A stretch of 64,000 nt of DNA from Albula goreensis (Eukaryota > Chordata > Actinopteri > Albuliformes > Albulidae), in NCBI GenBank assembly GCA_022829145.1, contig CM040753.1:2389149-2453148 (forward strand). Reading direction: 5' to 3'. The notes below the pieces were generated by a model. The model was not told where the DNA came from and did no database searches. It saw nothing but the letters and a program-made list of their open reading frames with translations. The position numbers and the translations under genes are program-made. This document shows, in pieces, positions 32,751-45,479 of this stretch (positions within the stretch are counted from its first letter, which is position 1; each line of letters begins with the position of its first letter).

Positions 32751-32978
32751 CCAGGGCTATTCACAACCTGTCCTGGAGGGCCGCGGTGTCAACAGCTATT
32801 AGGCCAACCACACACGCTACAGCTCCTCATGTTGCTAATTAATTTACCTGCTTGGTCGACCAGGTGTGCCCATTAGCGTAAACAGGTGGTGTAGAGGGTG
32901 GCTGGAGCTCCAAATTTCACTGTGTTTTGACACACAACCTCAAAAGTTGCCCCAGGACTAGGGGGTGAATAGCTCTGG
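32751..32978. mobile_element. MITE-like element with terminal inverted repeats
   Basis: The left end CCAGGGCTATTCAC, followed by a piece ending GTCCTGG, is matched in inverse orientation at the right end by CCCAGGAC and GTGAATAGCTCTGG: about 26 bp with four or so mismatches. The length is about 228 bp with no coding capacity, which suggests a non-autonomous DNA transposon. The direct target duplication is not clear. A 40-bp piece inside its right half (CTCCAAATTTCACTGTGTT) is repeated just outside at 32988. Confidence 0.65.
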
Positions 32979-33040
32979 CTTAACAATCTCCAAATTTCAC
33001 TGTGTTGTACTGGGGACAGGACACAACCTCAAAAGTTGCT
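32909..33040. repeat. Direct repeat pair spaced by 79 bp
   Basis: CTCCAAATTTCACTGTGTT, then ACACAACCTCAAAAGTTGC, occurs at 32909-32950 and again at 32988-33040, the second with a 10-bp insertion. The first copy lies within the MITE-like element and the second just outside, so a duplication happened after insertion or the element border is further right. Confidence 0.8.
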
Positions 33041-33326
33041 TCATGAGTAACAATTTGCCATTGAGAAACAGAGGTGTGGTAACCTCCAGGTTTATATAAA
33101 CACAGTATGAACCTTCCATGCAATGGGCTAGTGATTGGACTCCCTCTCTCCACCCCCACTCCACCTTGAGGCACCCCAGGAAAAAAATCTGCTGAAAAAA
33201 ATCTGCTGGCTGAGTCCGAGTGGAGCCTTTTTATTTTTAGAGTCCAGAGAAACAACCATTCCAGAGCAAATAAACAGACACACAGTCAGGAAAAAAACAC
33301 CCAACTTTCCTTACTGTGAGCGAGAG

Positions 33327-33617
33327 TATATCCACCTATTACCCTTATTACCATTAATACATATTGGCTTTGGGGTCACAGTATGCCCACCTCCTCAGAC
33401 AGTATACCCGCCTATTAGCCTTATTACCATTAATACATATGGGCTTTGGAGTTACAGTATGCCCACCTCCTCAGACAGTATACCCACCTATTAGCCTTAT
33501 TATCATTAATACATATGGGCTTTGGAGTTACAGTATGTCCACCTCCTCAGACAGTATACTCACCTATTAGCCTTATTACCATTAATACATATGGGCTTTG
33601 GAGTTACAGTATGCCCA
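33327..33617. repeat. 76-bp minisatellite, about four copies
   Basis: ACATATGGGCTTTGGAGTTA recurs at 33359 (variant), 33435, 33511 and 33587, exactly 76 bp apart, with CCCACCTCCTCAGACAGTAT between. Because 76 leaves remainder 1 when divided by 3, related peptides appear in all three plus frames. These are artefacts. Confidence 0.95.
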
Positions 33618-34943
33618 TAAAACTGTTTCAGTGGAGGTGTGATGTTCCATGGCGATTGTTGGAGTGCATTATAGAGACATGAAATAGCCATCTTGTTTGT
33701 AAAGTAGCTCGCTGCTTCTGTTTTTTGGAATATTTTTTTTTAAGAAGCCAGGAAGTATTATTGGCTGGAGGGAGCCTTCAATTGATAGTTGTCCTCTTGA
33801 ACTGTAGAGAATTCTGTTTTTGTCAGAAGTGGGCTTTCTCATTTTGGAGCGAACTCCTCGATCTTGAAGCAAGTCTTTAAAGCTTACCAAAATACCAATT
33901 TCCGTTGAAAACCGGCCATGTTCTCTCTCTGGTCTCATTGACAGGAAATATTAATATTCAGCAACTGCCTACCTCGATGCTCAGTTGAAAATGACAGTTG
34001 GCTCGCTAATTTATCTGAAGTTTGATCCGTTTGCTGGTGAATGGAGTTGCCGTAGTAACCTCAGGTGGGCGTCGGCACGCAATAGCTTCCCGACAGCAAG
34101 GTAAGAGCGAGAAAGTCCAGCTGTTTTTTTTCACCTCCCATCTGAAATAATTTCACATTCATTCAAATTCTTGCCTTTAGAGACGTCATTCTTCTTAAAA
34201 AAAATGCAGGCCTGAGTCATACTCGTTGTAATACACTGAAACAGATCGTGTCTTTTTAAAATCTGTAAAGTGCAGACCTGGAAGGCTACACGCCCACAAC
34301 CACGGGGGTTAACGCTAATGGTGAGCTTGCAGACATCGCCCGGTAAATGGTCCTGGGAGACCGCGCTGAGTAATTCAGTGTCCGGCGGCCCAGGAACACT
34401 GACACGCTGCCATATTTTGCTTTGATTAATGAATCGTGCAAAATGAAGGGTCTCAACAGTGCAATAAATCTTGACCTGGTCTAACGTCCTCCCCAAAAGC
34501 TGTACAAATAAAGTTGCGTACGGCAGGGAAATTGCTCCTAAAAAGCATTTTTCATCTGTAGGAATTAACCAAGACATAATCAAAATATTTTTATTCCCCC
34601 CAAAACATAGCTTAAAGGGCTGGCGCGAGAGCATTCAACAGCTAATGCAGCCCGAGGCTCCACGCGTGCGTGGTGCGGGAACTGGCTTGGCAGAATCCAT
34701 GCCAGAGTAATTTGATCCAGTACGGTTCTTTGCCAGGGTTATGTTTATAAAAAAAATAAGAGAGGCAAAAAAACCAAGAGAGGGAAAAGAGAATATGAAT
34801 GTTTTTTTTTCTGTAACGGGAGCCATTCTTCAGCAGAGCAGCCACAAATGTAGCTACATTTGTTTTGGGTCTCCAGCACGACCATGTTAGCAGTAAGGAC
34901 CATCGTAGTTCTTGTTTTAAAGTACTTCCAGAAGGTGCATCCA

Positions 34944-35269
34944 TACAGACGGCCCCCAACTTATGATGGGGTTACCATCCGATCAACCCCATCATAAGTG
35001 GATAATAGTGTAAGTCAAAAATGCATTTAATACACCTAACCTACCTAACTTACTGAACATCATAGCCTCTTCTAGCCTACCTTAAACATGCTTAGAACAC
35101 TTACATTATCCTACAGTTGGGCAATATCATTAACACAAAGCCCATTTTATAATAAAGTGTTGAATATCTCATGTAATGTATTGAATACTATACTGTAAGT
35201 GACACAATCGTACCATTGTAAAGTTAAACATTTGTAGGTCGCACCATGATAACTCAGAGACCGTCTGTA
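34944..35269. mobile_element. Mariner/pogo-like MITE (326 bp)
   Basis: The ends read TACAGACGGCCCCCAACTTA and, on the other strand, TACAGACGGTCTCTGAGTTA, with TA at both borders as expected for Tc1/mariner-type insertion. The sequence style (acagacggtccccaacttacgatgg) is that of pogo/Tigger-related MITEs. Near the left end a perfect 15-bp inverted repeat (34959-34973 with 34985-34999, loop 11 nt) forms a hairpin. No transposase frame. Confidence 0.75.
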
Positions 35270-36049
35270 TATTGCTGCTACCAGGATACCTGGGCCCCAC
35301 TGATAAGATATAACATAATGCTCCCCCCGTTTTTGGGCCCCCTGTTCAGCTGTGGTCCCCTGAACGATTCTGGGGTTCCCCCGTACGGTAGGCCCGCACA
35401 CGTTGTGATGTACGCATCCCCCGATGGACTCTTTGGAGGTGCTTTCAGGTTGAAGGACACCACCGGAGCTGTGTTTTGCTGGTGAAAATAAACCAAATTG
35501 CAAAGCAAAACTTTAAACAGGCTATCCATGATTATTAGCACGTTGCTAGGAAGAACAAACTCAGATCTCTGTTGCCTTGCACCACTCTTTAAGTAACGTC
35601 TTTAACACGACAGCTGAGCAATACAGGTAGGCCTATGGTTTAATATGCAACGCATGATGTCCTAACAGTAAATGTGCTAACATATAAGCTCAGAAAAACG
35701 ATTTGTCACACAGTGAGCATGTTAAAAGAGGGATGACGTGTTTTGCTGAAATGGCACGGTTGATTTGTTTCCCATCGCTGTATCTAATCCTCTCACAGAA
35801 CTTACAGCAGCCATGACTGAAAGACTTACCGGCCCATTTCATGGGCCCATTTCATTCAGCACCCTGCCATTCTGCTCCGATGGGTTTGTTCACACTCCTG
35901 TCATGTTGGATGCACAGAAATAACCCAGGAGTTGAATTTGCAACACTTGCAGCCACCCTTTGCTTTGTCGTGGTGTGTTATGTCTGATTTTGCGTTGCGT
36001 TATGCTATATTAGCTTATGCTGAACAGTGCTTCAGAAGTGTAGTGCAGT
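35270..36049. other. Intergenic, no gene recognised
   Basis: Open frames on both strands overlap at 35246-35541, but neither has a domain and neither is supported by splice sites. The rest is AT-rich. Confidence 0.45.
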
Positions 36050-36220
36050 AATGCATCAGAAGATGGGCTTGTAACACAGAGGTTGCCAGTTTGATACCCT
36101 GGTGGAGCACTGCCTGTTGTGCTATTGATGGATAAGATAGTGTGTAAAAATAGAAGCTGCCTAGTTCATTCTGGGTAACGGAGTGTGCTGGAAAACCTTA
36201 AACCTTGTAATTTAATGTAA
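36050..36220 (+). mobile_element. tRNA-derived SINE fragment
   Basis: GGGCTTGTAACACAGAGGTT and GCCAGTTTGATACCCTGG match the B-box portion of fish tRNA-derived SINEs, followed by TGTGCTATTG where those carry the gcacccttgag block. It ends near TAATTTAATGTAATG. The tRNA part is too eroded to fold. Confidence 0.55.
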
Positions 36221-38069
36221 TGTTTAGATTAGTTCCCCACAGCTTCACTGTGTAATATGATCCTAGCAGAAAACCTTCTGTTAAGACGCGCTGTAAGAGA
36301 AGTTGGCAGAAGCTACAAACTGTATGCTGTTTTGTTCCTACGTTTAAGATTGATATCTGAACTGGCAGAGCGAGAAGGACCAATATTGCAAGGATCAAGA
36401 CGATTTTGTGTTTCTTTTTGCGAGATTCCATTCGTCCAGTGGAACATCATGGAAAAACCAAGCTATGAAATCGAACGCTCCGTACATCTGGACAGCATTA
36501 AAGATATGTAGCCGACAGGGGTTTCTCTTGTCAGGGATTAAAAAGATGACACAGTTATCTAAATTAGATATGATTTTGATAATGGGCTTTCCGGGAGGGT
36601 TTCCATCTTAATTTTCCACCCCATACTTTCTCAGTGCCTCGAGACTCACACAAACACATCCGTCAAGCAAGTTCTTTGGTCCAAAAGCAGATTTCTGACA
36701 GAGCAGAGCCTGAGACAGGTGCTCCAGACAGTCTTGGAAAGTGAAACAGGATTAGAGGGCTTTGAATAGCCAATGAGCTCCGCAGCGCATGAGGAAAATA
36801 TGCAAAAAGCCGGTTCCGAAGCCCCACAGCCGGCGGCAGAGCGCCGAGCTGAGGAGCCCCATGAAATCCCTTCACGTAAAACTGTGAGCGGGGAAGAGAC
36901 TAACAGAAAAATCTGGGTCAGAAGCAGATTCAGGAGTCTGCCTCCTCTCAAAGCGCATCAATCTGTTCCAGGCTTAAGCGAATGTAGTGTGTGCATCAAG
37001 CGCATCAACACCTCCAGATTCAATCGGGCCTTTTTTTCTCTGAGCGTCGTGTGAAATGAATTTGCCACCCAACCCCCCACATCGCTGTTGACGCAGAGTT
37101 TGTGCACTGCTGCTGCTGCTGCGGCTGCTGCTGTTTCTGCTTGGAATTCTCTGGAGGCCGAACATTCGGGCGAGCTCTGAGGCCTTGTCTCGCTTTCAGC
37201 ATATCCAACTGCTTGTTAATAATTCAAATAATTTTTAATTAGGTTACTGCTGACGCCGCTGCTGCTTGAGAGGGAAGTTCACATGCAGAGGAGGAACCCT
37301 GTCAACAAACGACGTGGCCTCTTTCTGTCTTTGTTTCTTATTTGTTTTTCTCCTGCTACCCTCCCTTCTTTTCTGGTTCACCGATGTACAGGAAAAAAAC
37401 GTTCACGATGCACAATGACTACAGACAGTAACCATGCCGATAAAGTTTAACATCCTGCTCCAACGGCCTTGCAGGCTCGCGTCTTTGCGCAAGATTCATT
37501 TCCTGTTTGTCTGTGACATTGTGTGCGCTGTTTTTTCCTGTTCATTGTCGTGTTGTTGGCTGTTTTGCTGGAGTGGTGAGGAGGAGAGTCTGTCCTCTTG
37601 CTGCCCTGGGGGGTGTTGGCTCTCAGAGCTGAGGCAGGGAAAAGCACGATGATTCGCCCACGAACAGGCCACGGGTTCAGGCTCCTGCAGCTCGGAATCG
37701 AGCACCCTCTAGCTCCCCTCACTGAAGAGTCCCCGAAAGGCCGAGCGGTCAGCTTGTGGGGGCCAAAACATCCGCTTCTCTGCCGCCAGGTCTTTTGAGA
37801 GCAGCGGGTGTTGGTGATGACCTCTGACCTCCGACCTCCAACCTGCCCTTAGAGATGAGGCTGTGACGGTCACTGCTGCCTCGTTTGTACCCTCCTCTTA
37901 GGCAGGCACCAGCGGTGACCTCTGACCTGTGTGGGTTTCCTTTATAAAAAACTGAACTCTCCTCCTGTCAGCGTAGAATCCCATACTCTCCATCTCTCCC
38001 TCCATCTCTCTCGTTGTCTCTCTCTATGTCTCTTCATTTCTCAAACTCTGTCTTTTCCTCACAGACACA

Positions 38070-38186
38070 CAGACACCCACACTCACACTCACTCATGCAG
38101 TCACACACATACGCACACACACACACTCACATACAAACACGCATGCACACATGCACACACACACACACGCACGCACGTACGCATAC

Positions 38187-38217
<31 letters not shown>

Positions 38218-38293
38218 TGCACACGCACGCACGCACACATGCGCACACACGCGCACACACACACGCACACACACGCACGCATGCACACATGCG

Positions 38294-38324
<31 letters not shown>

Positions 38325-38330
38325 ACACTT
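38070..38330. repeat. (CA)n/(CACG)n microsatellite
   Basis: CA runs with frequent CG and TG substitutions (GCACGCACGC, ATGCGCACAC) alternate purine and pyrimidine throughout, a Z-DNA-prone composition. His/Thr- and Cys/Val-rich frames of up to 156 codons are artefacts. Confidence 0.95.
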
Positions 38331-39401
38331 CTATCTATAAGACCCTCCTTCACACCTCCCTGCGGCTAAGTCTAAAAGTCTGTCTGCTGTTCTCTACATA
38401 GCACAGACTGCTATAATCTCACCTCCCACTTATTTCCTGTCCCACTGGATTTTTTGGGAGTGTCTGTGGAAGCAAATGCTTTTGGGCCTGAGACCCAGCG
38501 GGTGATGCAGGAGGGAACCTAAAAATCAACCACCCCCCCAAGTCAAGACAAAGAAAACTAAAGCTGTTGAGGTACATTGGAAAGATCTCTAAATTCAGAC
38601 AGCTGAATATTCTTACATTCTACATTCTCAGACTTGCAGTGGCCCTCCCCTCATTGTGTTGAGTTTTTTGCTTTCGATGTTAAATTTAGCTGTTTAATAG
38701 TAAGACGGCATTCTTCTCCACACCCTAATTACACACCAGCCTAACGGGCCGCTGGCATGGCCAGGACTGGAACCCTGACTCTGGGCTGCGTTCACACGCT
38801 GAAGCCTGGGGCCCGGCCGCAATGAGCCTTCCCACAACCATTCATCTCAACCAATCAAACTGTTAGAATAAGAAGTACATTTGGCTGGAGGGAAACAAAA
38901 AAACATTGTGGTTTGTCAATTCAATTCAATTCAACATGGGTATTGTGCCTTTCTTATAACTAGAAAAACTCTCTGGCCAAAAGGAGGAGACCTTGAGCTG
39001 GGCTCAACTGTTCCAGGTCTGCTCCGGCCTGTCTTCATGAGATCGACTCCTGATTTTATAATACGATGTGTCTGGTCAGTTTTGGCCGGCAGGGAGATAC
39101 ATTTTCTGGCATGTCAACCATTTCCTTGAAAGATTGTACTGAAGTACTGAAGCAGTAAAAGAAAATATCACAGTGCTAAATTCACTAAAATGATTTTTTT
39201 GTCTCTGTAAGGGAATATGTTGTTTCTCTGTCTGCGATAAAACACAGCATACACAAAGGAAATGATGTGGCAGTATAAAGCTTTTGTTTTAGTTTTGGTT
39301 AAACTACACCCGCCATTTCAAGAGCCTGAAGTGTGTCTGATGGAGACCCAGCCACAATCAAGGTTAAGGTCTCTCTAGCCTCCAGTCCAAGGCATTCAGC
39401 A

Positions 39402-39760
39402 GTACATATTCTCAGACAACAATTAAAAGCATTAAAATGAGTTTATTGATAAGGAATATTATAGAGAATGTACTTGGGCATGGAGTCTAAGGGGGAGGAG
39501 TAGTTCCATCCTGGAGGTGAGGGAAACCCCCCATAGGCTGAAAGAAACAGTGAGAACAGTTAGGATTAGGTACCCTGCTTGAAGAAAGAAGGGGAGTATG
39601 AAGGCGGAGATGGGGAGGAGGAGGGATGCCGGAAACGTGAAGCACGATGGGAAGAGAGGTACGTGGTGTTGGTTTACCTGGATGAGAGCAGAAGGAAGGT
39701 GAGAAAGGTGGAGGGTCTGTCTGAGAATTCTTCTCCTGAATCTCTGTTTTAACAAACTTC
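39402..39760 (-). mobile_element. LTR-end-like family L, copy 1
   Basis: On the minus strand, a piece ending in CGTACCTCTCTTCCCATCGT, then CCTCCTCCTCCCCATC, and finally AATAAACTCATTTTAATGC and GTTGTCTGAGAATATG. A polyadenylation signal about 25-30 bp before the end suggests the R/U5 end of an LTR. Copies 2 to 5 share the blocks GATGGGGAGGAGGAGG, GATGCCGGAAA, and AAGGTACGTGG (plus-strand wording). Confidence 0.55.
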
Positions 39761-41176
39761 CAAATGTTTGTCACCCAGTCAATGGCCACGCGTGGCAGGA
39801 GCTCTCATACTCATTCTATTTCACCTCACCGAGTCGCGGATTGCACTTATTCAACATCAGGTCAGCTCTAGACAAATTCGCTTTGCTTTCTTGCGACATT
39901 GATGATTTGGTCATATTGGCAGTGTACGACTACAAATACATTTCTGCAAGCCAACGAGAAATTTTGGGCCTGCTCACAACTTGCTGAAAAAACGCCCCCC
40001 AATCGAAGAAAAACCTCATTGAATGACATCATAATATATGCTCAAAACAAACAAAGTTGCCTTGGCAAAAAAACCCTCCATAGAAAATAGTATTCTTCCT
40101 CTGCTTCAGTCTGTAACTCAGAACGGCAGTTATGTCTGAGGAAAATGAGGACAGACGTTTCATTTGCATTCCGGTACGTGAATAAATTAATCTGCATTCT
40201 GTCAGGTGTTCTTCTAAGGGCTTAACATGACAGCTCCACGGTGCCACTGCCGTAGGAGGCCAGGCAGGTCCCCCGATCTCGCGCTGGCACAACGCGAGTC
40301 TAATAGCATTTCTCTGTGCCGAAGCTTGTTAACTCATTACCATTTCTGAGGCTGGAGAGTTACAGCACCTGCATGTAAAAATCCCCGCTGCAATGAAATC
40401 ACTTCTAAAACATCTTATTTTTTTTTATTGGGGCTGAGATAACAAGTGTGCATCCGATACCAGCTGAAGTTACCGCACTGTAACAAAGAGGAAATGGCCA
40501 CGGTGGTGATACCCATGCCCGTAATGGAATTTGATCTGATAAACTGTAGCGTTTGACCTCCCCGTGACCCCTCTCTGGGTTAATTAAAGCTTTGATTTCA
40601 GAGGGTGCGGCTGGCAGGGTCATGCCCACATCACTACACGGGAGTCAGGTGGACACCTGGTCAGGTGGGCACCTGGAGGCTATCTGTGCCAGATGCTCAT
40701 GGAACATAGCCTGCCAGGGGAAGGACTGCAGATATCAGGTCTGGCAAACTCGACTCATAATGACAAAAAGTAAAGGATGCCAAGTTCCAGAGGATCACTG
40801 ATGCCAGTTTTTTTTCCCTTTTTTTTTTTTTTTTGGTAAAATACACAGAATTGCGGGTCTCTCCTATGGAGGTCTCCCCGTGCCAAACCGACACTGAGTC
40901 TGAATCTGAGGTCTAATGTCATGGAGGAATGAGGATCATCGCTCTGTCCAAACACGTTTGGGATTAGATGTGTGTGCTTCTTAGCCTGGAGAATGTTTGT
41001 TTGTGTGTGTGAGAGTGTGTGTATATGTGTGTGTGTGTGTGTGAGTGTGTGTTTGTAGAGAGTATCGTAGGATAATGCGGTGATTGTGTGGGACAGATGG
41101 GCAGGCAGGTCAAGGTGTGAGACGCCGTTGGACCCGAGGGCAGGAGTGCTCTGTCCTGAGAACCTGCTGAGCATCC

Positions 41177-41488
<312 letters not shown>

Positions 41489-42229
41489 CTCAACCCAGCG
41501 AACAAGACATGAATATATGTGTCTTTTTTTGGTATTAATTTTCATTAGCTGTAATCCTTCCCCAGTCAAACCCTGTGTTCTTTTCTCCTGACCTCCTCCA
41601 GGGTCACCAGAGCAGCAAGACCAATTAAAGTTCAAATTAAAATCCCTCTCTGAGGAGGCAGCAGGGTTTGAAGAGCCGCAGTGATAAGATGTCTGCAGTG
41701 TGGGACTCTGCCGCCATGAAAACTGGAGCTTGGTTTAATCTTATATCCATCCTCACTGTTAACAATGACCCCTGTCATCCAGCCTGTAAAGGTCACATGA
41801 CCTTTCTCAGCTACATGTCCCATCCTGTGTGCACCAGGATGCAGGTCTCAAAACTGACCAATCAGTGATGTTCTGTGCTGTGTTGTAACTACTCTATTAA
41901 TGCTCTATTAATAAAGTAATTTGGGGCAAATGGGGGATGCATTTCTTTCTGTAACAGTTCCCTGAACACCTACATCACCACTCACAGCTTCTGATTCAAT
42001 TGGATAAAAAAATCATATAGTATATGGTAAAGGCTTAACTTTCATATGAATCAGTGTTATTATAAACACAACTAAATATTTGATATTAAGAATTTGCTAA
42101 ACCTGCCTGACTGTTTGTGAAGAGAAAAATTAACTCATGGATTTTAACTGTGGGTACAGTGAATAATTATTCTGAAAGTTTAGAGGAAGGAATGAAAAAC
42201 AGGTGAACTGCTTTTGAAGCTGAGACACT

Positions 42230-42370
42230 GACCTGTTTTGCACATTTTTAATCCTCTGTGGTTTTTACATAACCCATCACAGCCTTACAGATGGAACATA
42301 TCTGCTGCTCATTTATTTCATTGCTGGTGATGACATCATGACTGCTGTGCTCAGTGGCTGTTTCTGTTCA
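42230..42370. repeat. Partial dispersed family M-like sequence
   Basis: GACCTGTTTTGCACATTTTT through TTTATTTCATTGCTGGTGATG resembles the middle of the 55415 copy (TTTTTTCATTGCTCC), but the match is patchy. Confidence 0.3.
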
Positions 42371-42559
42371 AGTGGAAGGCAGGGCTGAGCCCCCACCCCC
42401 AGCGGGTTAAAACCTGCAACCCCCTCCAGCTTTTAGATCTGCAGATGAGCCCAAAACACATGGCGCTGGCGGGTTTTGTGTCCTGGCTCTGGTGTGTAAA
42501 GGTCTGTTAAAATGGTGCCACGGAATAGGCAGGCGCTTTCATGTTTCGGTGGAATGAAT

Positions 42560-42890
42560 TTTTAGACAACTTTGAATGAGCTCAGAAGGAGTTTATTGTG
42601 CTCTGGCAAGTTGTATAATGGTACAGACATTTGATCTTGGGCTAGGAGTCCAAGAGGCCAGCGTCACACCTCACTATTTGGGTGAGGTGAACCCCCTCCG
42701 GATTACTAGAAGAGAAAGAGAAATACAGAAGAAAGGGAAGTAGACATGAAGGTGGAAATGGGGAGGAGGAGGCATGCTGCAAGCAGTGTGTGTGATGAGA
42801 GAGAAGGTACGTGGCAATTTAATATCTGCGAAGAAAACTGGATTGGACAGATAGAGGTGTTTTCTGAAAATACTTCAGTCACTTTAACCT
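42560..42890 (-). mobile_element. LTR-end-like family L, copy 2
   Basis: In plus-strand wording it reads TTAGACAACTTTGAATGAG, GGAGTTTATTGTG, GACATTTGATCTTGGGC, ATGGGGAGGAGGAGG and AAGGTACGTGGCAA, collinear with copies 3 and 5. On the minus strand the signal AATAAACTCC lies near the end. Confidence 0.55.
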
Positions 42891-43429
42891 TGAGCTCATG
42901 ACCAAATTAACACCAGCCAAGGGCCAAATCTTGGTGGACTTTCCCTTTGGCTGGTAAAAATTAGCCCAATTTTACTTTTAAACATTGACTGGATCGGGTT
43001 TTATTAATTTAATAACATCTCAGAAAGTACTTTCAGATCCTGACCTTGAGAATATCTTTTCCTTCTTACATAAAAAATATTAATAGTGTTCTCTGCAGAA
43101 ATTAGGGATTTGATGAGAGATCTCCCATAATGATCCTGCAGATTTTAAGATTTCAAACTACAGGATTTAAGACTAAAATAAACCCAGTCAGCACTGGGGT
43201 TTCCATGGCCAGAGGCAGTGCCTCTATACCAGATCATTACTTTCTTATCAAAAGGTAAGAAGTACAGTCTTCATTTAATATGAAAATGAAAATATTTTTG
43301 TCCTTATGCAGACCCAGGTGGTATGCTGTTCTCATTCATAGAAAGTTAATAGAAAACCCAAACACGTACAGGCCCATTTGAGCCAAACTCACATGCTCAT
43401 TTCACTATTGGAAATATTCATAAAAATGA

Positions 43430-43540
43430 GTGCAGAGAGTGGTGATGTGGGAGTTTATGAAGCTAGTTGTAAAACTAACACCACTAAACATTAGCTATAC
43501 AACTTTGCAAACGAGATATATACATGACATCTGAAATATA
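43430..43540 (+). repeat. Dispersed family M copy, left part
   Basis: GAGTGCAGAGAGTGGTGATG and TGGGAGTTTATGAAGCTAG are shared with copies at 52075 and 55465. It is separated from the right part (43915) by the LTR-like copy B, which seems to have inserted into it. Confidence 0.5.
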
Positions 43541-43596
43541 TAGTTGGGAGACAGTTCTGGAGAGCAGTACAGTGTATGAGAATGTGTATTAGAATA

Positions 43597-43895
43597 AAAA
43601 GGGATGTCACCTCATCCAACCAGAACCAAATGGCGCCTCCTGCTAACGACCTGCTATCTGCAATCTGGGTTCCCCACTATCATGTATCGACCTCACTTCC
43701 TGGGGTTACCTGGTCATCACATGCAAATGTCTTTCCTCTAACTGTATAAATGTTGACCACACAATGTAATCTTTGAAAATTTTGTTCAGTGCTTGTGTTG
43801 CCGTGGCTGGCTTTTTATGTAAAGTGTCTGTCTTCTACTACGAACATGGGATCTGTCTCTTCATTAACAACATGGTTGCTTTTACTCATTTTGAG
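43597..43895 (+). mobile_element. LTR-like element, copy B
   Basis: AAAGGGATGTCACC, CCAAATGGCGCCTCCTGC, TATA-like AACTGTATAAATGTTGACC, ACACAATGTAATCTTTGAA and GAACATGGGATCTGTCTC match copy A (29385-29672, other strand) along its whole length. ACATGGTTG and CTCATTTTG end the match. No internal coding region is present on either side, so it looks like a solo element. Confidence 0.6.
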
Positions 43896-43914
43896 AATCT
43901 ATTTATTTATTAAA

Positions 43915-44040
43915 AATATGCGAGTGTCACATATGTCACAGCATGTGGGAGGCTATTTTAGGAAGAAGTCAGAAAATGGACTGTAATGTGTGTAAAAATA
44001 CTCCTGCTTTCACTGATGTCAGTGTTCCTCCTTTTGAACT
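43915..44040 (+). repeat. Dispersed family M copy, right part
   Basis: AGTGTCACATATGTCACAGC, ATGTGGGAGGCTATTTTAGG and AAGAAGTCAGAAAATGGAC correspond to the right half of other family M copies (for example 1710-1760 and 6130-6150). Confidence 0.5.
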
Positions 44041-45479
44041 TTGAATGTTTTCCACTCCATTTAAAAATCACAGGAAATGATACATGTCTGAAAAACATCA
44101 GGAATAGTTTTGAATAAAACCTTCCAAAATACATTTTCCCCCCTCAAATCAATAGCATTGCATTGTTTACCCACTGATTCATATTGCCAATGTACCCTTC
44201 AACAGCATACAGCAATAAACCTGAATTTATTCTCCGGATGCCAACCTGCACAAACTGTAAATATACTAAAATATAAGCCGTGTGAGTCACTCAAAAACTG
44301 GTGAAAGTAAATAAATGGTAAACAGATAGACACATTAGAGGTAAGGGGTGGAATTTTTTTAGCTCAGTCTTATTTTTAAGCTCCATGTATGACTAAAAAA
44401 CTACTGATAAAGTTCAGGGTTTTTGGGGAAGAATGAATGCCTACTTTCCACAGAAACTTCCTCAAGTTCTGAAACAGCACACATGGAAAAATTTTAGTTT
44501 TATAATAAGAAAAATCCTTGTTACAAAATCAGATATCTGAGTATCACTGGAACTGGTAGTGATCTTGTTTTTTTTGATAAACTTAATGTCTACCATTTCA
44601 TTTTATTGAAAATGGTTTGTTTTTGTTTGGTATGCATACAACATCAAATAAAGATGACATTTTTCTTAAATTTGATGTGGTGTGTTTTTGGTCCACATGC
44701 ATTGGCAGTAAGATACAGTGGTGTGGCTGTGTGTAGACCATTGCTGGGATTCAGCCTCCCTGCTTTCTCGCTCAGAGATATTTGGCTGGATAAAAACACA
44801 GCGGAAGGCCAGTGCGTGGGCGGGCAGAGTTTGATTAACAAAAACAATGCTCACAGAGACTGAACAATAATCATTAGCAAGGTAATTTATTTTTCACATG
44901 CATCAAACAAAAACACATTTTCATAAAAAAAGATCTCCCCAAACCACACTGATACACATTATGAAATCAAGGTACAGGAACGGACCTGAAAGGATACATA
45001 TGCTTTGTCTCTCCAGCTGTACCCTAGCAGAGTATGAGCACTATACCTTTGAACATTGGCACATTTGATTCTATACCTTTAAAATTAAACAAAGGTCCAC
45101 AGTTATCACCTTAAGGACCATCTGCATACCTTACTGGGTACTTTTCTGTCCGATGTACCTTTGAGTACAGAAACGATACCCCCATGTCTCTGTGTGTAAC
45201 TTCTGTTTCACTTTATGATCAGAATGGGTTCCAGCCCTACAGAGACATTTTTTTTTAGGATGAGGCCGTGTAAAATGGGGGCATAAGTGGAAACTAGTTA
45301 AGAGTAACATCCACACCGATATTAGGAAATATTACTTTACATAACAAATATGTTTACAGTTTTGGTTATGGTACTTTTATTGATTCATTTATTACTAAGG
45401 CTTCTTATGATGAATTTGATCTGTAATCAGAATTTGTAGTTTAGCTCGGTTTGCACAGTTACTTTGCATTCGTACTTTA
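44041..45479. other. Intergenic, no gene recognised
   Basis: AT-rich sequence with several TTTT and AAAA runs. The frames here are short and featureless. Confidence 0.5.

Noticed and set aside
33327-33617. 76-bp spaced repeats resembling CRISPR repeat-spacer units
   Set aside because: The whole 76-bp unit, not just part of it, is repeated; it is a minisatellite.
34131-34634. 167-codon minus-strand frame
   Set aside because: No domain, no splice context, unremarkable composition and no frame support from neighbours. Better treated as possible regulatory sequence.
35246-35541. Overlapping 79- and 87-codon frames on opposite strands just right of the MITE
   Set aside because: Composition is unremarkable, no motif is present and no splice context supports either frame.
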